From contig CAMZNJ010000024.1 of NCBI GenBank assembly GCA_947313825.1, positions 1 to 56,781 of the forward strand: a DNA stretch of 56,781 nucleotides, given 5' to 3'. The translations under genes were made by a program, and so were the position numbers. This document shows, piece by piece, positions 17,682-26,689 of the stretch; within the stretch, counting starts at the first letter, position 1, and each line of letters opens with the position of its first letter. Below the pieces are notes generated by a model. The model was not told the origin of the DNA. It saw only the letters and a program-made list of their open reading frames with translations, and did no database searches. Origin of the DNA: an uncultured Deferribacteraceae bacterium. Lineage in GTDB: Bacteria > Chrysiogenota > Deferribacteres > CAMZNJ01.

Positions 17682-18506
17682 TTAGTTCCTGTATGATTTG
17701 AGTTTGTTGAGTTCAAGTTTGTAGTTCTCTTCAACAGGGGTTTCGAGTATGCCTAAGATGTTGTTGAAGCGGGAGTCGTTGACTAGTTGCACGAAGGTGT
17801 TTTTGCCGATAAAGCCATCGCCAATGAGTTCGTGTCGATCGCGTCGGCTCCCTAGCTCTTTTTTGCTATCGTTTAGGTGTATGACTTTTATTTTGTTGCC
17901 AAAAGTTGAGAAAAAGTTTGTGAAAACATTTTCGTAGTTATCTTTTATATCATATCCGGCGGCGAACATATGGCAAGTGTCGAGGCAAACTCCTATTTTG
18001 TCGCCATGTTTGCATTTGTCGATAATGGCGGCGAGGTGTTCGATTGTGTGTCCGATGGATGAGCCTTGTCCTGCAGTGGTTTCCAGCAGTATCATTGCGT
18101 TGTAGTCGCCTTGGTCGTATACGTGGTCAAGGTTGGCGGCTATGGAGGCGATACCGGCGTCATCGCCGTGCCCCATATGTGCCCCAGGGTGCATAACATT
18201 GTACGGAATGCCGAGGGTATCGCAACGACTGAGTTCGTCGTTGAGGCAAGTGATGGATTTCTCAACGTTTTCAGGTTTGTCTGATGCGAGGTTGACCAAA
18301 AATGTGGAGTGAGCAGTTAGGTTGCTGAATCCAAACTTCTCGGCGGATGAGCGAAATTTTGAGATATTTTCATCACTTAAGGGCTTGGATGCCCACCGGT
18401 TGGAGCTCTTAACAAATACCTGCAGGGATTCGCAACCGTCATGGGCGGCTAAGGGGAAGCTTTTTTCCACACCACCAGAAATAGATTCGTGGGCACCTAG
18501 TATCAT
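17682..18506 (-). CDS. nfo: Endonuclease IV
   Basis: A 274-residue AP endonuclease of the Nfo family, which cleaves 5' to abasic sites during base excision repair using three zinc ions. The family signatures are present: LETTAGQG, CLDTCHMFAAGYD, VIHLNDSK and HELIGDGFIG, with metal ligands H, E and D in these blocks. Length is normal. Its ATG overlaps the fbp stop by 4 bp (ATGA), so the two are translationally coupled, and it is two genes downstream of a uracil-DNA glycosylase. Base-excision repair functions are therefore near neighbours. Confidence 0.96.
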   Translation of the reverse strand: MILGAHESISGGVEKSFPLAAHDGCESLQVFVKSSNRWASKPLSDENISKFRSSAEKFGFSNLTAHSTFLVNLASDKPENVEKSITCLNDELSRCDTLGIPYNVMHPGAHMGHGDDAGIASIAANLDHVYDQGDYNAMILLETTAGQGSSIGHTIEHLAAIIDKCKHGDKIGVCLDTCHMFAAGYDIKDNYENVFTNFFSTFGNKIKVIHLNDSKKELGSRRDRHELIGDGFIGKNTFVQLVNDSRFNNILGILETPVEENYKLELNKLKSYRN

Positions 18507-19564
18507 AATTTTTCTCCAAAGAGTTTTTTGTAGACCTCAACTTCATAGGGGGAGCCGAGGCAAAGGGGGACGCGTTGATGAACATCTGAAATGGGAACGT
18601 CGAGAATGTCAGTATCCCCTGTGGTGGCAAGCCCGCCAGCCGATTCAAGCATAAAGGCAAGGGGGGCAGCTTCATACAAAAGGCGAAGCCAACCTTGGGG
18701 GTGAGATTTTATTGCGGGGTAGGCGAATACACCGCCTCTGATAACATTGCGATGGAAGTCTGCCACTAAAGAGCCTGTGAAGCGACTAGTGTAGCGTCGG
18801 TCGGGGTGGGAACGGAAAAATTGACAAAAGTCTTGTGTGCTAGAGTCTGTCCAAACATGTTGGTTGCTTTCGTTGACGCTAATAATATCCCCGTACTCCT
18901 TAACACGCCAGTTGGGGTGTATGAGTTTGTAGCTGTTGTCGCCGAGGGCGGGGTTGTGCTCGGGGTGGAGGATGGAGTCCTGTACGTCGTTGGCGAAAAC
19001 CTTGATGCCTCTGTTGTTGCCAATGGAGAAAACAAAGTAGGTGTGCATGCTGTAGAGGACATAGATAGAGGCAACAAGATCGCGTCCTTGTGGGAGCTGA
19101 GGGGTTTTCGAGGTGGACAAAATGGGGGACTTGCTACGGTAGATGCCGAAAATACTGCCAACAGGGGTAGCGAGATCGAGAACTTTGGAGCCGTCAATGG
19201 GATCGAAAGCCACGTAGTAGTGGTTGTTGTCTCCCGGATTGAAAACACTGAAATCTATCTCTTCAGAGAGGATGGCACCCACGCCTTCTAAGTCGCTAAG
19301 TATGGAGGTAAATATCTCGTTGGCAAGCATATCAATGGGCAAAACATCATCGCCTGAGACGTTTACTGTTTGGGTTTGATAGTTGTGTGTGTTTAGGTTT
19401 TTGCTGAAAGGTTTGTGGGCAATCTGCTCTGCAACGTCGATGCTCCCAATCGATATTGCCCAAAGTATGGAGGAAAGTTGGCTGTCTATCTCCCCTTTAT
19501 TTACAAGTGATTTTAGGTAAGAATGTAGGGGTAGCCCCCAGTCGACACTTGGGTTATTTAGCAT
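18503..19564 (-). CDS. fbp: Fructose-1,6-bisphosphatase class I
   Basis: A 353-residue class I FBPase, converting fructose-1,6-bisphosphate to fructose-6-phosphate in gluconeogenesis. The metal-binding core is FDPIDGSKVLDLATPVGSIFGIY, with an upstream LSEE, matching the DPLDGS and acidic motifs of the family. The C-terminal AFMLESAGG corresponds to the conserved substrate-site segment. AAGGGGG lies 4 bp before the ATG. It overlaps nfo by 4 bp. With transketolase and phosphoglycerate mutase elsewhere in the window it points to active gluconeogenesis and pentose phosphate interconversion. Confidence 0.93.
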   Translation of the reverse strand: MLNNPSVDWGLPLHSYLKSLVNKGEIDSQLSSILWAISIGSIDVAEQIAHKPFSKNLNTHNYQTQTVNVSGDDVLPIDMLANEIFTSILSDLEGVGAILSEEIDFSVFNPGDNNHYYVAFDPIDGSKVLDLATPVGSIFGIYRSKSPILSTSKTPQLPQGRDLVASIYVLYSMHTYFVFSIGNNRGIKVFANDVQDSILHPEHNPALGDNSYKLIHPNWRVKEYGDIISVNESNQHVWTDSSTQDFCQFFRSHPDRRYTSRFTGSLVADFHRNVIRGGVFAYPAIKSHPQGWLRLLYEAAPLAFMLESAGGLATTGDTDILDVPISDVHQRVPLCLGSPYEVEVYKKLFGEKL

Positions 19565-19602
19565 TATGCCCCCTTGGTGATAATCCTGTTTGTACGCGAT
19601 TC

Positions 19603-19627
19603 AAAAAAAAGTTTCCGCAATAAACTT
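19603..19627 (-). terminator. Weak intrinsic terminator after the uracil-DNA glycosylase gene
   Basis: On the minus strand a 6-bp stem AAGTTT/AAACTT with a 7-nt loop is followed by eight T residues. The stem is A/T-rich, so efficiency is uncertain. Confidence 0.45.
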
Positions 19628-19701
19628 GCGAATAGTCTCAGAACGATAACCTTGTTAGCGTAATAATATCATAGTAAGAACATTCTGTGCAACTAGAAAC
19701 T

Positions 19702-20406
19702 TTATCCCAACCAGTTGATGACGTTACGTGTTTCATGGAAGCAGGGGGAGTTGATGAAGCTTGACGGCTTGTGGATATTGATGCGTGATGGGTGGTCGCA
19801 CTCGAATACACCTTGGCTGTGAGAAATATACTGAGTATAACGTTGTACTTGGCTGCCGAACATGAACCATGAAATACTCTTGTTGTACGATGAAATATGA
19901 CGTATCAGAGCCGAACCATACCATGACCAAACACCACTGTGAGACAGCGGGGAACCTGTGGACACGGTGGGAAAGATATTCAAAAACAGAACACCCTGAG
20001 ACTCGAGGGAATCAAACCAGCTCGGAGGTGGGAGGATGGGGAACGCACCGCTAGATATGGAGTTGCGAATATGCTGAATACTTGCATATTCATGGCGATA
20101 TGTGAGGTACAAAAGTTTCAAAATATTGTTGAGGCTGGCATTTCGCAAAGGAGTTTGCCACGACGTGTAACCACCAACCTCAAAAGCACGACCAGTGGCA
20201 ACACCAACCTGAGGGTAGGGATCCATACCAAAAATAACCACACGGACGGAAGACAAATCTTGGGAAGCATAACGAAACACACTGCTGAGAGGCAACGGAA
20301 GAGAATCGCCCTGAATCTTACGAAGGGAGGCTTGAAGACGCTCACGCTCCTGTGAAAAAAAAGGGGCAAAGGACGGATGAGGTGGAGTGATGTTGAATTC
20401 TACCAT
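19702..20406 (-). CDS. Uracil-DNA glycosylase, divergent family 1-like
   Basis: A 234-residue protein that would excise uracil from DNA, leaving an abasic site for endonuclease IV. The first active-site motif reads GMDPYPQVG where family 1 enzymes have GQDPYHGPG, keeping the catalytic Asp but changing Gln and His. The second motif reads DHPSRINIH in place of HPSPLS. LRNASLNNILK and GVLFLNIFPTV agree with the family core. The ATG at 20406 was chosen because CAGGTG lies 6 bp upstream; a longer frame would begin with GTG at 20472 inside a minisatellite. Other possibilities are a different UDG family or an altered specificity. Confidence 0.78.
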   Translation of the reverse strand: MVEFNITPPHPSFAPFFSQERERLQASLRKIQGDSLPLPLSSVFRYASQDLSSVRVVIFGMDPYPQVGVATGRAFEVGGYTSWQTPLRNASLNNILKLLYLTYRHEYASIQHIRNSISSGAFPILPPPSWFDSLESQGVLFLNIFPTVSTGSPLSHSGVWSWYGSALIRHISSYNKSISWFMFGSQVQRYTQYISHSQGVFECDHPSRINIHKPSSFINSPCFHETRNVINWLG

Positions 20407-20454
20407 GGTGGCACCTGAGGTTTGAATGCGTGTAGCGAGGTTCAGGGGGAAGGG

Positions 20455-20628
20455 AGTGCACGAAAGCTGCACAAAAGCTACCCGAAAGTTTCACGAAAGT
20501 TGCACGGAAGCTACCCGAAAGTTGCACGAAAGCACTGCACGAAAGTTGCACGGAAGCTACCCGAAAGTTGCACGGAAGCTACCCGAAAGTTGCACGAAAG
20601 CACTGCACGGAAGCACTGCACGGAAATA
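20455..20628. repeat. Complex minisatellite upstream of the uracil-DNA glycosylase gene
   Basis: Interleaved units of about 22 bp (core GCACGGAAGCTACCCGAAA) and about 13 bp (GCACTGCACGAAA-like), at least seven in total. It separates the glycosylase start from ftsZ. Confidence 0.92.
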
Positions 20629-20721
20629 CGACGTGCAACAGCTAGGTTGGGCAATACTAACTCGTGGTGTTGCGATGTTGCTTCAATCACGGGCTAGTAT
20701 CGCCGTACTATGGTGGTCAGT

Positions 20722-20752
20722 TGCAGTACCCGGTGGGCAGTACCCGGTGGGC
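20722..20752. repeat. Short tandem repeat, 14-bp unit
   Basis: Two copies of CAGTACCCGGTGGG and a partial third, a few bases from the ftsZ stop codon. The remainder of 20,640-20,720 shows no gene or clear site. Confidence 0.8.
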
Positions 20753-20758
20753 AGTGCC

Positions 20759-21910
20759 CTATCGGTTACCTATTTTACGATCGCTGTTGCGAAGGATTGC
20801 AGGTATTTCGTAGTCGCTCTCTTGAGACGTAATATTTTCAATGCTAGGGAGGTTCTCCTTAGTAATAGTGCGAGGAGCATTAGGCTGAGCCTCAGTGCCA
20901 CGAACTTTCCCTGTAATATCGATCATTTTACTGGAATCTTTGGGAGCGTCGGAAAGCCCTGTGGATACGATGGTTACCTTAAGCTTACCATTTAGGGATT
21001 CGTCGATGCCTGTTCCCATGATAATCAGGGCATCATGTCCAACAATGTCGTGTATGGCTTTGGCAATATCGTCAACTTCGTGCATGGTCATATCCTGCCC
21101 ACCGGCGATATACAAGAGGAGTCCGCAAGCACCACGAATATCGATATCGCAAAGTAGGGGGGAGCTAAGTGCTGCCCGCACAGCTTTGTCGGCACGGTTA
21201 TCACCTTCGCCGGTGCCAATGCCCATGAGAGCCATACCTTTGCTGCCCATGATGGTTTTGACATCGTTGAAGTCAACGTTCATGAGTCCGCTGTTGTTGA
21301 TGCTATCGCTGACACCTTGGACACCCTGACCAAGAACATCATCGGCAAGTGCTAATGCTTCGCCGAAAGTTGTCTCTTTTGAAATAACAGGGATAATTCT
21401 GTCGTTAGGAACAACAATATAGCTGTCAACACGATCTTTCAAAAACTTGAGCCCTTCGCTGGCAAAAGCTTTACGACGCCCACCTTCCCAAGAGAAAGGC
21501 ATGGTAACAACGGCAACAGTGAGGGCACCGATATCTTTGGCAACGCTAGCAACAATAGGTGCAGCACCGGTACCAGTTCCTCCGCCAAGCCCACAGGTGA
21601 TAAACACAAGGTCGGAGCCTTCGAGGGCTTCTTCAATTTGGTCGATGGCTTCAAGGGCAGCCTTGCGACCAACCTCAGGGTTACCGCCCGCACCAAGCCC
21701 TTTGGTGAGTTGCGATCCCAAGTGTATCTTTGTCGGACAGTTGCTCTTGGAGAGAGCCTGAGCGTCAGTGTTTGCGGCAATGAAGTCCACATTCCTGATA
21801 CCCTTCTGTATCATGTTGTTGATGGCGTTGCCACCACCTCCGCCAACACCGACAACTCTAATTACGGCATTTTTTGCCACTTCTTCGAAAACAAAATAAT
21901 CGTTATTCAT
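20759..21910 (-). CDS. ftsZ: Cell division GTPase FtsZ
   Basis: A 383-residue tubulin homologue that forms the cytokinetic Z-ring. The nucleotide-binding GGGGGNAINNM and tubulin signature GGGTGTGAAP are intact, and the T7 catalytic loop has NVDFNDVKTIM. The C-terminal domain is followed by a linker of about 65 residues and a conserved tail (EIPAILRNSDRK) that binds FtsA. The ATG at 21910 is preceded by AAGGGG; a GTG three codons upstream is too close to that site. It is the last gene of the cluster, 181 bp after ftsA, and that gap has a GGAGTC/GACTCC inverted repeat near 21985-22012. Confidence 0.98.
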   Translation of the reverse strand: MNNDYFVFEEVAKNAVIRVVGVGGGGGNAINNMIQKGIRNVDFIAANTDAQALSKSNCPTKIHLGSQLTKGLGAGGNPEVGRKAALEAIDQIEEALEGSDLVFITCGLGGGTGTGAAPIVASVAKDIGALTVAVVTMPFSWEGGRRKAFASEGLKFLKDRVDSYIVVPNDRIIPVISKETTFGEALALADDVLGQGVQGVSDSINNSGLMNVDFNDVKTIMGSKGMALMGIGTGEGDNRADKAVRAALSSPLLCDIDIRGACGLLLYIAGGQDMTMHEVDDIAKAIHDIVGHDALIIMGTGIDESLNGKLKVTIVSTGLSDAPKDSSKMIDITGKVRGTEAQPNAPRTITKENLPSIENITSQESDYEIPAILRNSDRKIGNR

Positions 21911-22091
21911 TTCGCACACCCCTTCTATGTTTTATGTACACCCAAAAGTTAATCAATAACAGAGTTAATGTAATAGAGAAGTGGAGTCATGAATTAATGT
22001 TACGACTCCCTTCGTATTACTATGTATTTTTTGCAATATTGTTAGTTCACTATAATTTTTAAAGGTTCAAACTGTAGTGATATACTTGGTT

Positions 22092-23432
22092 CTAAAAAAA
22101 CTCCTTAAACCAACGACCGATTGCCCCGAAAACTTTTTCAGTAGTATGTTTTGTACTGCTTCCGTCGTCATAGGCATGGCGAGGGTTAGTGTTGTTAGAG
22201 CTGACAGGGGAGCGACTAGATTTATAACGCCCTTTGTTTTGCTGTCTCTTCCTTGGCACTTTAGGTGCTTTAGATCGTATCGGCTCTCTGTTTTTAAATA
22301 AAATTAATGCAAGCCCAAGGGCAACACTGTAGGAGGGATCCTCAACATAATCGGTGAATCCGCTGAGCCCGAGGGTGGAGTTGCTACCGGTACGCACACT
22401 CATGGATAGTGTGTCGGAGGCGAGTTTGTCTAGCCCAAGAAGGGAGCTAGCACCGCCAGTAAGAACGACGCCGGCACCAGCATCGTGGACAAAACCTTTA
22501 TCGGCGAGGTCGTGAAGTAATATTTTGTAAACCTCTTCGCCACGGGCATAAAGAATGCTAGCGATGACCTCAAGGGAGGTTTGACGCTCCTCTTTGCGTC
22601 CCACACTGGGGATGGGAATAATATTCGAGGGATCAACAATGTCCATATTGACAACGCCGTGCTCGATTTTAATACGCTCTGCCTCAGCTTCGGGCATGCT
22701 CAAACCGATGGAAAGGTCGCGAGTGTAGTTGTAACCACCAATCTGAAGGGTATTCGAGTAAATGAGGGCACTGTTTTTGATAACAGCAATGTTAGTTGTG
22801 CCACCACCGTTGTCTATGAGGATAACGCCCATGTCGCGTTCATCGTCCGATAGAGTTGCCTCTGCGGAAGCAAGCTGTTCGAGGTGAATACCTGAAATTG
22901 CGAGACCGAGTTTGTCGCATATGGCAACAATGTTGGAGTATGCTGAGCTCAGTATGAGCACAATGTTGACGTCAACTTCGAGGCGTACGCCACTCATCCC
23001 CATGGGATCCTTGATGCCACTGTGCTCATCGATGGTAAATTCTTTGGGGAGAACATGCAAAACTTTGTAGCCAGCAGGGATGCTAACGGCACAGGCGGAA
23101 TCCATGGCACGCTCCACATCTTTTGCCATAACGCTACTCCCGCGAATGGCAACAATACCGCGTGAATTAATGTTTTTGGAGTGGGCACCTGAAATGCTCA
23201 CGTTGGCACTTTTAATGTTCACACCACTCATGACACTTGCCTGGTGAAGAGCCTCTTTCGTGGCACCAACAGCAGCGTCAATATTGATGATAGAGCCTTT
23301 GCGTAACCCTTTGCTGGGGGCACTGCCAACACCGAGAACATCACAACCGCCTTCAAGGTTGGGGCGAAGGATTACAACCCGAATCTTAGATGTTCCAATA
23401 TCCAAGCCTATGTTCAAGTTATCGTTGTGCAT
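22092..23432 (-). CDS. ftsA: Cell division protein FtsA
   Basis: A 446-residue actin-fold ATPase that tethers FtsZ to the membrane. The phosphate-1 motif (GLDIGTSKIRVVI) is at the N-terminus, and the phosphate-2 (IDNGGGTTNIAV) and adenosine (VVLTGGASSLLG) motifs follow in order. A basic linker (KAPKVPRKRQQNK and onward) leads to a C-terminal amphipathic helix (VFGAIGRWFKEFF), the membrane-targeting sequence. AAAGGAA precedes the ATG. It overlaps the end of ftsQ by 14 bp, which supports coupled translation. Confidence 0.97.
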   Translation of the reverse strand: MHNDNLNIGLDIGTSKIRVVILRPNLEGGCDVLGVGSAPSKGLRKGSIINIDAAVGATKEALHQASVMSGVNIKSANVSISGAHSKNINSRGIVAIRGSSVMAKDVERAMDSACAVSIPAGYKVLHVLPKEFTIDEHSGIKDPMGMSGVRLEVDVNIVLILSSAYSNIVAICDKLGLAISGIHLEQLASAEATLSDDERDMGVILIDNGGGTTNIAVIKNSALIYSNTLQIGGYNYTRDLSIGLSMPEAEAERIKIEHGVVNMDIVDPSNIIPIPSVGRKEERQTSLEVIASILYARGEEVYKILLHDLADKGFVHDAGAGVVLTGGASSLLGLDKLASDTLSMSVRTGSNSTLGLSGFTDYVEDPSYSVALGLALILFKNREPIRSKAPKVPRKRQQNKGRYKSSRSPVSSNNTNPRHAYDDGSSTKHTTEKVFGAIGRWFKEFF

Positions 23433-24111
23433 GGTATGTTCCTTTTACAAGTATTTTGCCTTCAAAGCGAAGATCCACCGAGCTGATCGAAGAGTAAGCA
23501 CGGGACAGGTTATCGGTAAATACCTGATAGTTGCTCTGTAAAATAGTTTCATCGTAGGGTAGCAAGTAGTCTACACCGTCGATATTAGTAGATATTCCGC
23601 GTCGCTGAAGCGTTGTAATGGTATTATGGATAAAGCTGTTGGTATTGTAAACCTTTATAAAATCGTCCATGAGGGAGTCATTTACGTTGCTATCCATAAA
23701 AACATGTGCTTCAGAGCACTGTGTTGGTATGCGTTTGCTATTGCGTGTAACATAGTAGCAGGCGTCGTAGGAGTTGACCGCAAATAGGGGCGACTCTTCG
23801 TAAACGACGATGGCTATGTTGTTGGGAAGGGATCGCACCAACCGAACACTACTTATCCAAGGGTTTGATGATGTTATCGCCTCAATGGAGCTTTGGAGCT
23901 CGTCTGTATTGAGGGATAGTAAGGACTGGTCGAGAAGACCTCTGGCTAAGTCGTCAAACGACGAAGCATCAGAATATTGCACACCCACTATCTTAATCTG
24001 CTCCACAGAGAAGAATCCCAATGAAGCTACACCCTTGTAAGAATAATATAGCATCATTGCAAAAAATGCAATAAATAAAAATATTAAAAACTTCCATCGT
24101 AGTAGTGCCAT
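23419..24111 (-). CDS. ftsQ: Cell division protein FtsQ
   Basis: A 230-residue bitopic inner-membrane protein. One membrane helix lies near residues 6-27, followed by a POTRA domain (FSVEQIKIVGVQYSD to NNIAIVVYEESPLFAV) and a short beta domain. FtsQ joins FtsL and FtsB in the divisome and helps regulate septal synthesis. It is at the short end for the family, and its identification rests on the POTRA pattern and its place between ddl and ftsA. It ends 14 bp inside ftsA. Confidence 0.9.
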   Translation of the reverse strand: MALLRWKFLIFLFIAFFAMMLYYSYKGVASLGFFSVEQIKIVGVQYSDASSFDDLARGLLDQSLLSLNTDELQSSIEAITSSNPWISSVRLVRSLPNNIAIVVYEESPLFAVNSYDACYYVTRNSKRIPTQCSEAHVFMDSNVNDSLMDDFIKVYNTNSFIHNTITTLQRRGISTNIDGVDYLLPYDETILQSNYQVFTDNLSRAYSSISSVDLRFEGKILVKGTYHAQR

Positions 24112-24148
24112 AAGGGGAGAAACCTCGGTAAAACAAGCCTTTCAGCCG

Positions 24149-25135
24149 CTATTTTTTGTCAGAAATTGTCTCTAATAATATTTCGCCCAAAGAGATATTA
24201 TTGTGGAGAAGAATTTTGGGAACGAGGGAAGTCGCTGTCATGCCCGGAACAGTGTTGATCTCAAGAATATGAAGGGCAACGTCTGGAGCCTCTTTCGTAA
24301 ATATATCGTCGAGGGTTGCACCTTGCAAAATAAAATCAACGCGAGCAATGGCACTGCAACCGCAAAGGGCAAACACACGCTCAGAAGTTGACTTCAGTAA
24401 CGCCATCAGACCTGGACGAAGATCATCCGCAACGATGTAGTCGGTTCTACCATGTTTGTACTCGTATTTGGCATCGTAACTGTAAAAACTATTTGGGGGG
24501 GGAGTAATTAGGATGGGAGTGTAGGCAACACCATTTAACATGGGGACGGTGCATTCAACACCCTCAATACATTCTTCGATGAGAATCTCCCCTTGGGAAC
24601 TGTTGCCTTGCGTGCCTGCTGCTTGCTGGAGTGCGGCTGTGGAGTCCTCTAAAATACTGGACGAGTCGCTAATGTAAACACCGATGGACGAACCGCTACG
24701 GGGAACCTTCACAACGCACTTTGAGGGGCTGGAGTCGTTGCCTAGCGGGGGAACGCTGCTCAGGGGGGTGCTGGTGGTGGTGTATGCTGGAGTGGTAATG
24801 TTGTGGGCATCGAGGAGGTACTTGAACAGAAGTTTGTCCATGGTTACAACAGAGCTTTCAACGTCTGAACCGTAGTAAGGGATGTTGAGCATTTCGAGTA
24901 CTGATTGAATGCGACCGTCCTCCCCTTTGTAGCCATGAATGGCGTTGAGAGCATACTGTGGGTTGAGGCTTATTAGCTTTTCGACGAAGCCGTCAACAAC
25001 GTCGAGGGTTGTAACGGTAATCCCTTTGCCACTCTTATGGATAGCACGTTCAAGTTCCTGTTGCATGTGTGTGGCGGTTTGGATACTAATTTCGCGTTCG
25101 TTGCTTTCACCACCGTAAAGTATGACCACATTCAT
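24149..25135 (-). CDS. ddl: D-alanine--D-alanine ligase
   Basis: A 328-residue ATP-grasp ligase that joins two D-alanines for peptidoglycan precursors in the cytoplasm. MNVVILYGGESNEREIS matches the family N-terminus. IEECIEGVECTVPML and the C-terminal LEINTVPGMTATSLVP include the ATP/Mg and substrate-binding residues. AAAGGAG lies before the ATG, inside the end of murC, and the two genes are 3 bp apart. murB, often found between murC and ddl, is not here. Confidence 0.96.
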   Translation of the reverse strand: MNVVILYGGESNEREISIQTATHMQQELERAIHKSGKGITVTTLDVVDGFVEKLISLNPQYALNAIHGYKGEDGRIQSVLEMLNIPYYGSDVESSVVTMDKLLFKYLLDAHNITTPAYTTTSTPLSSVPPLGNDSSPSKCVVKVPRSGSSIGVYISDSSSILEDSTAALQQAAGTQGNSSQGEILIEECIEGVECTVPMLNGVAYTPILITPPPNSFYSYDAKYEYKHGRTDYIVADDLRPGLMALLKSTSERVFALCGCSAIARVDFILQGATLDDIFTKEAPDVALHILEINTVPGMTATSLVPKILLHNNISLGEILLETISDKK

Positions 25136-25138
25136 AAC

Positions 25139-26572
25139 TTACTCCTTTGATTGTTCTAAATTAGTTAGTGTTTCGGCGATGGTGTACGAGAGGAGGGTGA
25201 TACTTCCCGCACCGAATGTAATGATGATATTTTTGTTCCCGTTGCTCAGGATATTGGGGAGAAACTGGTGGAAGATGGTGAAGTTGGACATATATTGGGT
25301 ATCAGCCTTGCCGTACTCAACGAGTGAGTCAACAAGGGCGGGGGATGTAATCCCTGAGATAGGTTGTTCGCTGGCTTCGTAAATATCGAACACAAAAATA
25401 TTATCACTGAGAGCCAAAACCTCCACGAATTCGTTCCACAGGTATTGCATGCGTGTGTACCTATGGGGCTGGAATAGGATAGTCATGGTATGGTTGGGGT
25501 AGGACTCCCTGAGGGCGAGAATATTGGCATGTATTTCAGTGGGGTGGTGCCCGTAATCGTCAATCATAATGGTGTTATCAGATTTGTAACGCACGGATAA
25601 ACGACGTTGGGTGCCGTGGAAGCCTAGGAGTTTCTCGGCAATGGTAGCAGGGTCTATTTTCAGAAAATGGGCACAGGCTATCCCCGCAATGCTGTTGAGA
25701 AGGTTGTGGCGACCCATGAGGCTGTTGCTGAACCGACCAAATAGTGTGCCATAGGTGTAGATGTCGAAAGATGAGCCCGATTCGCATACCTCGATATTCG
25801 TGGCGTAAATATCGGGGAGGGGCGTGGTGGCAGTGTCGGGTGCTTCAACGATGGAGTAAGTGATAGTGCGTCGTTTAATCTTGGGCAAGATATCCACTAC
25901 GCTGGGACTGTCGGTGCAGACGATAATCGCACCGTAAAAAGGTATTCTGTTGGCGAATTCGATGAACGCGTTTTTTAGGTCATCCAAGTCGGTGTACTCC
26001 TCAACATGCTCCATGTCGATGTTGGTGATAACTCCAAGGGTGGGGTAGGTGAGGAGGAACGACCTGTCGCTCTCGTCGGTTTCTATTACAAGGAAGTCGC
26101 TTGTGCCGACCATGGCGTTGTTGCCGTTTTTGTTGAGGCGACCGCCAATGATAATCGTGGGGTCGTAGTGGGTATCGCAAAGGAGCTCGCCGACGAGGCT
26201 GGAGGTGGTGGTTTTGCCATGGGAGCCGGCAATGGCGATGGTGTGTTTGAGGCGTGTGATTTCGGCAAGCATTTCGCCACGGGTAATGCAGGGGATAGCG
26301 TTTGAATGTGCGTAAGCGAGCTCAACGTTGTCGGGGCTGACGGCATTGGAGTAGACAACAAGCTCGGCACCGATGACGTTGTCGCCGTGGTGCCCGATGT
26401 GGATGGTTACGCCCATATCGCGGAGTCGTTGGACGTTGTAGTTGTCGGAGAGGTCGCTGCCTGAGACAGGGATATTCATGGATCGCAGTAGCTCTGCCAA
26501 GCCACTGACGCCTATTCCGCCGACGCCTATGAAGTGTACACGGCTGTAGTTTACAAAAATTTGTTCTAGCAT
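25139..26572 (-). CDS. murC: UDP-N-acetylmuramate--L-alanine ligase
   Basis: A 477-residue Mur ligase adding L-alanine to UDP-MurNAc. The N-terminal UDP-binding motif (FIGVGGIGVSGLAELL) and ATP-binding loop (GSHGKTTTSSLVG) are clear, followed by IETDESDRSF, DDYGHHPTEI and QPHRYTR in the family order. Length is normal, with no fused MurB or Ddl domain. A 117-bp gap separates it from murG and contains a predicted promoter, so murC to ftsZ may be transcribed independently of ftsW-murG. The ribosome binding site is weak. Confidence 0.97.
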   Translation of the reverse strand: MLEQIFVNYSRVHFIGVGGIGVSGLAELLRSMNIPVSGSDLSDNYNVQRLRDMGVTIHIGHHGDNVIGAELVVYSNAVSPDNVELAYAHSNAIPCITRGEMLAEITRLKHTIAIAGSHGKTTTSSLVGELLCDTHYDPTIIIGGRLNKNGNNAMVGTSDFLVIETDESDRSFLLTYPTLGVITNIDMEHVEEYTDLDDLKNAFIEFANRIPFYGAIIVCTDSPSVVDILPKIKRRTITYSIVEAPDTATTPLPDIYATNIEVCESGSSFDIYTYGTLFGRFSNSLMGRHNLLNSIAGIACAHFLKIDPATIAEKLLGFHGTQRRLSVRYKSDNTIMIDDYGHHPTEIHANILALRESYPNHTMTILFQPHRYTRMQYLWNEFVEVLALSDNIFVFDIYEASEQPISGITSPALVDSLVEYGKADTQYMSNFTIFHQFLPNILSNGNKNIIITFGAGSITLLSYTIAETLTNLEQSKE

Positions 26573-26625
26573 AATAATTAGTACCTAGTTTTGAAGTATG
26601 AAAATGTTAAAATTAATATCATATT

Positions 26626-26654
26626 ATTATACAGTATTTTTTCAGAAATATAAA
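26626..26654 (-). promoter_or_regulatory. Predicted internal promoter before murC
   Basis: On the minus strand TTTATA, a 17-bp spacer and perfect TATAAT (+ strand ATTATA at 26626-26631, TATAAA at 26649-26654). It would start transcription about 45-50 nt before murC. Confidence 0.55.
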
Positions 26655-26689
26655 CGCTTTCTCTGCATCAACAAACATAAAATACAGAT

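Noticed and set aside
20406..20472. Longer uracil-DNA glycosylase from GTG 20472
   Set aside because: The extra part lies in a minisatellite, while the ATG at 20406 has a well-placed CAGGTG.
25120..25160. Hidden or fused murB between murC and ddl
   Set aside because: The two genes are 3 bp apart and both are of normal length with complete family motifs.
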